Positions 27,266 through 34,288 of a stretch of 64,000 nt of DNA are shown here, in pieces; position 1 is the stretch's first letter, and each line of letters opens with the position of its first letter. The position numbers and the translations under genes were made by a program. Below the pieces are notes generated by a model. The model was not told the DNA's origin. It saw nothing but the letters and a program-made list of their open reading frames with translations, and searched no databases. Origin of the DNA: Lewinellaceae bacterium (GTDB lineage: Bacteria; Bacteroidota; Bacteroidia; Chitinophagales; Saprospiraceae); NCBI GenBank assembly GCA_016708875.1, contig JADJFA010000001.1:248001-312000 (forward strand), given 5' to 3'.

Positions 27266-28390
27266 TTATTCTCCAAAAAGCCACTTCGCCGCCTTCGGAA
27301 ATTCCTTCCCCCAGCGGTCTTCGGTGTGTCTGCCTTGTGGGTCGGTTTCCAGCCTTATTTGTAATTGAGCGGGGTTATAGCCGCGCATTTCCATGGATTC
27401 TTTGAAGCGACACACATTGGTAATCACACCCGCGCCCTCCTTGCCGCCCGCATAGAGATAGATTTTTGTGCTGGAATATGGCGAGAAACGCACCGGTTCG
27501 AAATACACTTTCGGTGCGGCCCAAAGAGAGGGCGAGAAAATCATGAACTTGGAATAAACCTCCGGGTAGGCTATACCTGCGTAAATACTGATAAGGCCGC
27601 CCATGCTACTGCCTCCGATGCCAGTGTGCGCGCGGTCAGGTAGGGTGCGAAAGTGTGTGTCAATATGCGGTTTGAGGGTTTCTGCCAGAAACTGAGCATA
27701 TTCCTGCCCCAAACCCTCGCCCCATCGCTGCGAATCGTACGGGGAAAATTCGCGCACACGATCGCGACCGCCATGGTCAATGGATACTACAATGAACCCG
27801 CCAACCCCGTGTTGTGAAAGTGCTGCCAATTGGCGATCCACAGCCCAGGTGCCAAAGGGGGCAGTGTCTTCAAACAAGTTTTGGCCGTCCTGTAGGTAAA
27901 GCACAGGATAGCGTTTGTTGGAATTTGCATAATCCCAAGGAAGTAGCACAGCAATGCGTCTTCGGCGGCGGAGCTGTGGCAAATTAAACCGCTTGGATAC
28001 TATCTGAATATCTGGATAAAACTGCGGATCGTAGCCTTTGGAATGTTGTTTCCAGCGCGGTACTACATCATTCACCTTGCCTCGCGGGGCTTCCATGCGG
28101 CGGTTGGCTGTGGGGAGTCCGTCGGGAGCGAGCTCTTCGGCTTCCCAACCTCCTTTCACATATTTATACTCAAATTTTTCGACAGTGGGCGGTACTTCCT
28201 GGAACGTGTATTGGTAGTGGCCTTCTTTGACTTTCAGCATCTTATACTGCTCATCGCGGGTGGCCCATCCGTTGAAATTGCCCGTGAGAAACACAGGGCG
28301 GGCATCGTCGTTGGGCGTAAAAAGTTCGAGGGTGAGCATTACCGGAGCAGAAACTGCGCTATAGTGAGGCGCGTAAGGATGGGTGCGCAT
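27266..28390 (-). CDS. esterase with N-terminal carbohydrate-binding-like domain
   Basis: 374 residues from ATG 28390 (MRTHPYAPHYSAVSAP). Residues 15-95 resemble an AMPK-glycogen-binding/CBM48-type fold (FLTGNFNGWATRDEQYKM, FEYKYVKGGWE). An alpha/beta-hydrolase of the esterase D/enterochelin esterase type follows: VLLPWDYANSNKRYPVLYLQ, with nucleophile Ser in GIGGSSMGGLISIYAG and probable catalytic His in DPQGRHTEDRW near the end. It has no signal peptide, so it acts in the cytoplasm. The substrate may be a sugar ester or a siderophore-like ester. Confidence 0.82.
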   Translation of the reverse strand: MRTHPYAPHYSAVSAPVMLTLELFTPNDDARPVFLTGNFNGWATRDEQYKMLKVKEGHYQYTFQEVPPTVEKFEYKYVKGGWEAEELAPDGLPTANRRMEAPRGKVNDVVPRWKQHSKGYDPQFYPDIQIVSKRFNLPQLRRRRRIAVLLPWDYANSNKRYPVLYLQDGQNLFEDTAPFGTWAVDRQLAALSQHGVGGFIVVSIDHGGRDRVREFSPYDSQRWGEGLGQEYAQFLAETLKPHIDTHFRTLPDRAHTGIGGSSMGGLISIYAGIAYPEVYSKFMIFSPSLWAAPKVYFEPVRFSPYSSTKIYLYAGGKEGAGVITNVCRFKESMEMRGYNPAQLQIRLETDPQGRHTEDRWGKEFPKAAKWLFGE

Positions 28391-28449
28391 TATGAAGCGA
28401 AAGTAGTTTGGTCTTGGGGAATGGCAAAACAAATGCCAACACTGTAAGT

Positions 28450-28905
28450 TCACTCTCTGAACTTATCCAACAAGTGCGCCAACTCCAAAGATTCGGACTC
28501 AGAGAGTTTGCTGCCAGCCGAACTACTACCGTCCATAAATCGCGCTTTTTCTATGTCAGCGAGCAGTGTTTTACCCATTTCAGAGATGGTTACGATGACC
28601 ATTCGGCGGTCTTTTCCGTGAGGAATGCGCTCTACATGGCCGCTAATACGGAGTTTTTCCACCAATCTGCTTACGTTGCTGCTGCGGTCAAGCATACGGC
28701 TTTTGATGTCGAGCACCGAAAGACCTTTGGGTGCGCTCCCGTTCAGAATACGCAGGATATTATATTGAGGACTGGTGAGGCCAAAAGGCCGCAACTGACG
28801 GGTAATGGTGCAATCAAGCCAACTGGCTGTGAATAGTATGTTTAGCAGGACCCTTTGGCGGGCCGGCATTGGCTTAGTACTTTTGAGTTCCATTTCTAAT
28901 TTCAT
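28450..28905 (-). CDS. MarR-family transcriptional regulator
   Basis: 151 residues with a winged helix: LLNILFTASWLDCTITRQLR, LTSPQYNILRILNGS, LSVLDIKSRMLDRSSNVSRL, and the wing GHVERIPHGKDRRMVIVTIS. The C-terminal helix LELAHLLDKFRE is for dimerisation. It probably represses or activates in response to a small ligand. The esterase gene follows on the same strand 59 bases later and may be cotranscribed. lpdA diverges on the other side, with hairpin H between. Confidence 0.85.
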   Translation of the reverse strand: MKLEMELKSTKPMPARQRVLLNILFTASWLDCTITRQLRPFGLTSPQYNILRILNGSAPKGLSVLDIKSRMLDRSSNVSRLVEKLRISGHVERIPHGKDRRMVIVTISEMGKTLLADIEKARFMDGSSSAGSKLSESESLELAHLLDKFRE

Positions 28906-28967
28906 GACACAAACTTAAATGTTCTGACACCAAAACAAAAAAGGATTTAAAGGGTTCTGAGAAATTA

Positions 28968-29037
28968 TAGAGTGATGAAGTGATAGAGTGATTTGCTCCG
29001 AGCTCGAATCAAATCACTCTATCACTTCATCACTCTA
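28968..29037. repeat. perfect 27-bp inverted repeat (hairpin H) in a divergent region
   Basis: Arms 28968-28994 and 29011-29037 are exact complements with a 16-base loop. The words TAGAGTGATGAAGTGA / TCACTTCATCACTCTA are quasi-periodic, and further copies (ATCACTTCATCACC) run on to 29069, next to the lpdA start. The region lies upstream of both marR and lpdA, where a terminator is not expected. Confidence 0.93.
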
Positions 29038-29075
29038 TCACTTCATCACCTTATCACTCCATCACTTCATAGAGA

Positions 29076-30482
29076 ATGCAATACGACGTTACAGTCATCG
29101 GTTCCGGGCCAGGAGGTTATGTGGCCGCCATTCGTTGCGCCCAATTGGGCCTAAAAGTTGCCATTATAGAGCGTTATCCTGTGCTGGGAGGCACTTGTCT
29201 CAACGTGGGCTGCATACCATCCAAAGCCCTGCTCGATTCTTCAGAGCATTTTTACAATGCGGCACATACATTTAGTACACACGGCATTGATTTGAAAGAT
29301 TTGAAGGTGAATTTGCCACAAATGATTCGCCGTAAAAACGAAGTGGTGCAGGAAAACAACAAAGGCGTGGAATTCCTGATGAAGAAAAACAAGATTGACG
29401 TGCTATATGGCCACGGGTCTTTTTTATCCAAAAATCGTTTAAAAGTCACGGGTAAAAGCGGGGAAACCAGAGAGATCGGAGCACATCACGTCATCATTGC
29501 CACTGGCTCAAAGCCGATTGTTCCAGCGAATTTCAACTACGATAAGCATCGCGTCATCACGAGCACCGAAGCGCTCCACATCGAGAAGGTGCCGGGTACC
29601 ATGGTCGTCGTGGGTGGAGGGGTTATTGGGCTGGAATTGGGCAGCGTGTACGCCCGCCTCGGCACTAAAGTCCATGTAGTAGAATTCCTCGATCGAATCA
29701 TCGCGGGTATGGACTCCGACTGCAGCCGGGAACTGATGAAATCGCTCAAAAGTTTGGGAATGGAATTCCACCTCCGTCATGCAGTAACCGATGTAAAACC
29801 TTCAAAATCAAAAGTTACAGTGACCGCCCAAAGCCGCGATGACGAATCAAAAACCATTTCCTGGGAGGCCGATTACTGTCTGGTGTCCATTGGTCGAAAA
29901 CCCTTTACCGATAATCTTGGGCTGGAAAACGCGGGCATTACCCTCGACGAAAAAGGCCGAATCCCTGTGAACGATCACCTGGAAACCACCGTGCCCGGCA
30001 TCTATGCCATTGGCGACGTGGTGCGCGGGGCTATGCTGGCACATAAGGCCGAAGAAGAAGGCGTTTTTGTGGCCGAAACCATCCTGGGACAAAAGCCACA
30101 CATAAATTACAACCTGATTCCCAGCGTGGTATACACCTGGCCAGAAGTGGCAAGCGTAGGTTATACGGAGGAACAACTCAAAGAAGCCGGAACGCCCTAT
30201 AAATCTGGCAAATTTCCCTTCCGCGCATTGGGGCGGGCTCGTGCGAGCATGGACCTGGACGGCATGGTGAAAGTGCTTGCAGACAAAGAAACCGACGAAA
30301 TCCTGGGGGTACACATCGTGGGCGCTCGTGCTGCGGATATGATTGCAGAGGCGGTAGCGCTGATGGAATTCCGTGCCAGCGCCGAAGATGCGGCCCGCAT
30401 GAGTCACGCGCACCCAACTTATACGGAGGCGTTCAAAGAGGCTTGTTTGGCGGCTACGGAGAATCGGGCCTTGCACGTGTGA
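29076..30482 (+). CDS. lpdA: dihydrolipoyl dehydrogenase
   Basis: 468 residues. This FAD enzyme reoxidises lipoamide of 2-oxoacid dehydrogenase complexes with NAD+. MQYDVTVIGSGPGGYVAAIR is the FAD-binding fold, the redox disulphide is in GGTCLNVGCIPSK, MVVVGGGVIGLELGSVYARL is the NAD site, GIYAIGDVVRGAMLAHKAEE is the second FAD motif, and the catalytic His-Glu pair is in HAHPTYTEAF. No E1 or E2 genes are adjacent. The start ATG lies directly after the hairpin H repeats, so its ribosome-binding region is inside repeat sequence. Confidence 0.96.
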   Translation: MQYDVTVIGSGPGGYVAAIRCAQLGLKVAIIERYPVLGGTCLNVGCIPSKALLDSSEHFYNAAHTFSTHGIDLKDLKVNLPQMIRRKNEVVQENNKGVEFLMKKNKIDVLYGHGSFLSKNRLKVTGKSGETREIGAHHVIIATGSKPIVPANFNYDKHRVITSTEALHIEKVPGTMVVVGGGVIGLELGSVYARLGTKVHVVEFLDRIIAGMDSDCSRELMKSLKSLGMEFHLRHAVTDVKPSKSKVTVTAQSRDDESKTISWEADYCLVSIGRKPFTDNLGLENAGITLDEKGRIPVNDHLETTVPGIYAIGDVVRGAMLAHKAEEEGVFVAETILGQKPHINYNLIPSVVYTWPEVASVGYTEEQLKEAGTPYKSGKFPFRALGRARASMDLDGMVKVLADKETDEILGVHIVGARAADMIAEAVALMEFRASAEDAARMSHAHPTYTEAFKEACLAATENRALHV

Positions 30483-30485
30483 TTT

Positions 30486-30553
30486 AATCCGTGTCTGATC
30501 CGTGGCATCCGTGTGCGAAATGGAACACGGATGCCACGGATCAGACACGGATT
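30486..30553. repeat. perfect 29-bp inverted repeat (hairpin I)
   Basis: Arms 30486-30514 and 30525-30553 are exact complements with a 10-base loop, starting 4 bases after the lpdA stop. Word ATCCGTGTCTGATCCGTGG; same CACGGAT family as hairpin D. It is followed by TTTT, so terminator activity for lpdA is plausible. Confidence 0.93.
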
Positions 30554-30584
30554 TTAGATATTTGATTTTCAAGTCACAGCACTC

Positions 30585-31334
30585 ATGTTGATCTCTGTCA
30601 AGTACGCTGGCCGCACTTTCTCCGCCGACCTGTCAAAGCCCATTGACCTATCCATTCCCCTACGCAATGGAGTAGAAAATCCGAACTGTTTTTGGGCGCC
30701 GATGCCGGAATTTGCTCCCGTACGAGCGGGCGATTTTGTTGGAAGTACCGCAGAGGGGGGCGTGGTCAATTTTTTCAACGTTCGCGTCAACCCGCACGGC
30801 AACGGAACCCATACCGAGTGCGTGGGCCACATCGCCCGCGAGCGTTTTGTGCTACGCGAATGCTTGCTGGAATCTCATTTTTTGGCAAAAATCGTCAGTC
30901 TCTATCCCCGCCGAACGGAGGAAGGAGATCGGGTGATTTTTAAAGACCAATTGGAGGAATTGTTTTCGGAAAACGAAGCGGAGGCGTTGATTATCAGAAC
31001 TTTGCCAAATGATGAATTGAAACTTCGCCAAAACTATTCTGGCTCAAACCCTCCATATCTACACCACGAAGCCGCGGAATTTTTGGTCAAATGTGGGGTG
31101 CAGCACTTGCTCCTGGATTTGCCTTCTGTTGATCGGGAGGAAGACGATGGCCAATTATTGGCGCACCGTGCTTTTTGGCAATATCCGCATGCCACCCGTA
31201 CCCATGCAACCATTACGGAGATGGTTTTTGTGCCGGATAGAGTGCGGGATGGAATTTATTTGCTCAATCTCCAAACCACGTCGTTGGATTTGGATGCTAG
31301 TCCGTCGAAGCCGGTGGTTTTTGAATTGATTTAG
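30585..31334 (+). CDS. cyclase family (kynurenine formamidase-like) protein
   Basis: 249 residues with the metal-dependent cyclase fold. The family motif HxGTHxDxPxH appears as HGNGTHTECVGHIARE, with Glu-Cys in place of the usual Asp-x-Pro. Later motifs are IIRTLPNDE, YLHHEAAEFLVKCGVQHLLL and LDLPSVDREEDDGQLLAHRA, then ATITEMVFVPDRVRDGIYLL. Members hydrolyse formylkynurenine, isatin or cyclic amides; the substrate here is not evident. No tryptophan degradation genes are nearby apart from nadC at 40.8 kb. It is convergent with the serA-like gene. Confidence 0.83.
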   Translation: MLISVKYAGRTFSADLSKPIDLSIPLRNGVENPNCFWAPMPEFAPVRAGDFVGSTAEGGVVNFFNVRVNPHGNGTHTECVGHIARERFVLRECLLESHFLAKIVSLYPRRTEEGDRVIFKDQLEELFSENEAEALIIRTLPNDELKLRQNYSGSNPPYLHHEAAEFLVKCGVQHLLLDLPSVDREEDDGQLLAHRAFWQYPHATRTHATITEMVFVPDRVRDGIYLLNLQTTSLDLDASPSKPVVFELI

Positions 31335-31394
31335 CCACTAATTGCACAAATTTACACCAATTGAATTCGTGAAAATTAGTGTAATTAGTGGCTA
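31332..31394. repeat. 26-bp near-perfect inverted repeat (hairpin J)
   Basis: Arms 31332-31357 and 31369-31394 match at 23 of 26 positions; the arm starts within the cyclase stop codon. The word CCACTAATTGCACAAATT recurs in hairpin V at 51638. It lies between convergent genes and may terminate both. Confidence 0.9.
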
Positions 31395-31399
31395 AAACA

Positions 31400-32356
31400 C
31401 TACTTATCGTCCCCAAAGAACGATATAATCTTGTCGGCCAATTCCATTCCGATATAAGCCTGTGCTTCTACCGTACTGGCGCCAATGTGCGGGCTGCAAG
31501 AAACTTTAGGGTGACGAAGCAATGCTTCGAGCGGCGTTGGTTCGTTTTCAAAAACGTCAAGTCCCGCACCGCCAATCTTTCCAGAATCCAGGGCAGCAAG
31601 CAGGGCTTTTTCGTCAATAACCCCGCCGCGTGCCGTATTGATGAGAATGGCGCCGGTCTTTAATTTTTCCAATTCCTCGGCTCCGAGCAGCGGCTTGTCA
31701 ATGCCTGGAATGTGGATACTAATGATGTCAGAATCGCGCAAAACCTTCTCCAGAGACTCGGTATAGATGGTCAGGCCTAATTTAAGATCCTGATGCTCAC
31801 CGAGTTGTATGCCGATTTCGGCTTCATTTACAAAAGGGTCGTGCGCCCGCACATGCATACCGAGGCCGAGCGCGATTTTGGCCAGTTCCTGTCCAATGCG
31901 CCCAAAACCTATGATACCAAGCGTCCTCCCTTTAATTTGGAAGCCGGATTCAGAATCTTTTTTAAGTTTTTTAAAATCACCGCCTACCGCCAATTCGCGG
32001 TTGCTGCGTTGGAGCATACGGGCCAGGGTAAAAATATGGGCAGTTGCAAGTTCAGCCACGGCGCGCGAGGAAGCTTGCGGGGTATTGAACACCTGAATGC
32101 CCTTGCTCTGGGCATATTCAACGTCAATATTATCAAGCCCTACCCCACCGCGCCCGATGATTTTCAGTTTTTTGGCGCCGTCAATCACGGCCTTGGTCAC
32201 CTTAGTAGCACTGCGTACAATGAGCACATCGTAGTCAGCGATGCCGGTTGGAAGATCCTCTTGCGAGATTTTGTCTTCGCTTACTTGATAAGAAGCCTCT
32301 TCTAAGAGTAAGAGGCCGTCGGGGTGGATGCCGTCGTTGGCGAGTATTTTGATCAT
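31400..32356 (-). CDS. serA: D-2-hydroxyacid dehydrogenase, phosphoglycerate dehydrogenase type
   Basis: 318 residues, the short form without a C-terminal ACT domain. The motifs are GRGGVGLDNIDVEYAQSKGI, the Rossmann site GIIGFGRIGQELA, the catalytic Arg in NTARGGVIDEKALL, a Glu in VFENEPTP and the His in PHIGASTVEAQAYI. It probably oxidises 3-phosphoglycerate in serine synthesis; other 2-hydroxyacid substrates cannot be excluded. The purine nucleoside phosphorylase gene lies 38 bases upstream on the same strand. Confidence 0.87.
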   Translation of the reverse strand: MIKILANDGIHPDGLLLLEEASYQVSEDKISQEDLPTGIADYDVLIVRSATKVTKAVIDGAKKLKIIGRGGVGLDNIDVEYAQSKGIQVFNTPQASSRAVAELATAHIFTLARMLQRSNRELAVGGDFKKLKKDSESGFQIKGRTLGIIGFGRIGQELAKIALGLGMHVRAHDPFVNEAEIGIQLGEHQDLKLGLTIYTESLEKVLRDSDIISIHIPGIDKPLLGAEELEKLKTGAILINTARGGVIDEKALLAALDSGKIGGAGLDVFENEPTPLEALLRHPKVSCSPHIGASTVEAQAYIGMELADKIISFFGDDK

Positions 32357-32394
32357 TATTTTAAACCTCTAAGAGATATGGGTTATTCAGGGGC

Positions 32395-33216
32395 TCAAAG
32401 GTAGGCAAGCAATTCGCGAATGAGCAACCGCATCTTTGGTTCAGCCGCTTGAGCGGTAGAAATAACATCTTCCAGTGTGGTGACACGGATGGCCGAACGG
32501 GGGTAGGAGACATTGCTGACGAGCGAAATCATCATTACCGGCAAGCCGCTGTGCCTTGCTACCAGCACCTCCGGGATAGACGACATACCTGTGCAATCGC
32601 TTCCGAGGCTTCGTAGCATGGTATATTCGGCGGGCGTTTCGAGATTAGGGCCTGACATGGCCGAATACACCCCTTCGAATGCTCGAATGCCGTGGGTTTG
32701 GGCAATTTCCAAAGCCAGTCGGCGCAAATCCTCATCATAAGTGTGCAACATATCAGGGAATCGCGGGCCGAGGCGTTCGTCATTGGGGCCACGCAATGGA
32801 TTTTCGGGGAGCAGGTTGATGTGGTCGCGCACGATTACAAGGTCGCCAGCCAGGAAATGAGGATTCACTCCACCTGACACGTTTGTGATGATAATTCGTT
32901 CAATACCAAGGGCTTTGAGCACTCTAATGGGGAATGTCACCTGCTCCATTGACCAGCCTTCGTACCAGTGAAAACGCCCGGACATGATTACGACGGGATG
33001 GGCGCCAAGATGGCCAAAAATCAATTTCCCCTTGTGGCTTTCGACGGTACTTTGGGCAAAATGCGGGATGTCTTGGTAATTGATTTCGGCTTCGACGCTA
33101 AGGTCATCCGTCAGATTTCCCAGCCCGGTACCCAGCACGATACCTGTTTTTACCTTAAAGTCGGTACAGCTGCGGATGAAGGTTGCGGCTTCTTGGATTT
33201 GTTCGTACAGTGGCAT
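32395..33216 (-). CDS. purine nucleoside phosphorylase (trimeric, PNP I)
   Basis: 273 residues from ATG 33216 (MPLYEQIQEAATFIRS); codons further upstream belong to repeat sequence. Motifs of the trimeric PunA/PNP class: TGIVLGTGLGNL, HKGKLIFGHLG, SGRFHWYEGW, ITNVSGGVNPHFLAGDLVI, MSGPNLETPAEY and GMSSIPEVLVARHSGLPV with Asn in LVSNVSY. The enzyme splits inosine and guanosine with phosphate for purine salvage. It likely forms a transcription unit with the serA-like gene 38 bases downstream. Confidence 0.93.
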   Translation of the reverse strand: MPLYEQIQEAATFIRSCTDFKVKTGIVLGTGLGNLTDDLSVEAEINYQDIPHFAQSTVESHKGKLIFGHLGAHPVVIMSGRFHWYEGWSMEQVTFPIRVLKALGIERIIITNVSGGVNPHFLAGDLVIVRDHINLLPENPLRGPNDERLGPRFPDMLHTYDEDLRRLALEIAQTHGIRAFEGVYSAMSGPNLETPAEYTMLRSLGSDCTGMSSIPEVLVARHSGLPVMMISLVSNVSYPRSAIRVTTLEDVISTAQAAEPKMRLLIRELLAYL

Positions 33217-33245
33217 GGCTACAGGAATAATGAGCCGCAAAGTTC

Positions 33246-33312
33246 GCGAGCCTATGTGTTCTATGTGAACTATGTGGTTAATAAAAAGAACTATGTGGTT
33301 GATAAAAAAAGA
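33246..33312. repeat. CTATGTG-word repeats (cluster K)
   Basis: Copies of TATGTGTTCTATGTGAAC and two of GAACTATGTGGTT... (near 33265 and 33290) run direct, not inverted. The same word builds hairpin U at 49.4 kb. It lies upstream of the purine nucleoside phosphorylase gene. The remainder of 33217-33447 holds nothing I can name. Confidence 0.7.
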
Positions 33313-33447
33313 GCCGAGACATTGCTGCCCCGGCTCCATGAAAACACCTAAAACCCTATTAACTAACCTTATGAAAACTCTCTTTTGGGGACTATGGATT
33401 TTTGACGGTTTGAAAAGTCTAAGGTCCAGTAGTCTAACATCCGAAGT

Positions 33448-33900
33448 TTAGCCAACCTGAATGCTTTTCATCACTGGTTTGGCTTCTTCTTTTTTTGGAA
33501 GTTCGATGTTCAGAATTCCACTTTCATAAACAGCAGCAATCCCATCTTGGTTCACTGTGTTTGGCAATTTAAACGAACGCTTGAATGATTCGTACCTGAA
33601 CTCGCGGCGAAGGAAGCGGCTTTTATCAGTTGGAACTTCTTCGGTTTTTTCTTCGCGCTTCGCCGTAACGATCAGATGGCCGTTTTCGACGTTGAGTGCA
33701 AAATGTTGTTTTTCAAAACCTGGAGCGGCTATTTCTACCTTGAATGAATCCTCGTTCTCTGTCACATTTACCGCCGGGTGGCTGAGTTGGGTATCGTTGC
33801 CGACGAACTCACCAATGCCACGATTGAGCAGTTCATCAAAAAAACCGTTGGAGAAGAATTTGGTTGCGGGGAAGGGTTGAACTTTAACGATGCCTGTCAT
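33448..33900 (-). CDS. Hsp20/alpha-crystallin small heat-shock protein
   Basis: 150 residues from ATG 33900 (MTGIVKVQPFPATKFFSNGF). The alpha-crystallin domain runs from about residue 45 (HPAVNVTENEDSFKVEIAAP) through ALNVENGHLIVTAKREE and RREFRYESFKRSFKLPNTVN to YESGILNIELPKKEEAKP. It is a cytoplasmic ATP-independent holdase. It is a single gene in this window; I see no clear CIRCE or other heat-shock operator. Confidence 0.93.
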   Translation of the reverse strand: MTGIVKVQPFPATKFFSNGFFDELLNRGIGEFVGNDTQLSHPAVNVTENEDSFKVEIAAPGFEKQHFALNVENGHLIVTAKREEKTEEVPTDKSRFLRREFRYESFKRSFKLPNTVNQDGIAAVYESGILNIELPKKEEAKPVMKSIQVG

Positions 33901-34115
33901 TTTTTTACAAAATTTTGATGGTGAAGGTTGAGATTGTTGGTCGGCGGAAAACTTGCTATGTTGTTTCAATGCCGACTCATCCCTCTATTCAATCCTTGTA
34001 CCATTCGAGAAAAACACTCATTTTGGCAAGTTTTTAAAAAAATAAGTGACAAAATGGCGCATTGATTTATTTAATAGTGACAAAATGACACTTTTATGAT
34101 TTTTAGTAGTGCGTG

Positions 34116-34213
34116 GACAAGTAAATTTCACACAACGCCACAACGACACAACGTTAAATCTCCTTGATAATTAAACGTTGTGTCGTTGTGGCGTTGTGTG
34201 AAATTTACTTGTC
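34116..34213. repeat. perfect 40-bp inverted repeat (hairpin L) in a divergent region
   Basis: Arms 34116-34155 and 34174-34213 are exact complements with an 18-base loop. The words ACAACGCCACAACGACACAACG are quasi-periodic. It lies between divergent hsp20 and the EAD/FGE gene, so it is upstream of both starts. The rest of this 388-base gap is AT-rich with no other clear feature. Confidence 0.95.
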
Positions 34214-34224
34214 TACGGATTTAA

Positions 34225-34232
34225 TACATTTG
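34225..34232 (+). promoter_or_regulatory. -7 box TACATTTG upstream of the EAD/FGE gene
   Basis: TACATTTG matches TAnnTTTG, 56 bases before ATG 34289 and 11 bases after hairpin L, so the hairpin covers the -33 region. Confidence 0.45.
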
Positions 34233-34288
34233 CCTTCAGAAACCTCGCTCCACCTTTCCTTCGGTATTTTTACCCAAACCAAACAATC

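Noticed and set aside
29040..29075. Tandem TCACTTCATCACC words as a possible CRISPR array
   Set aside because: Units are 7-15 bases with no unique spacers; they belong to the hairpin H word set.
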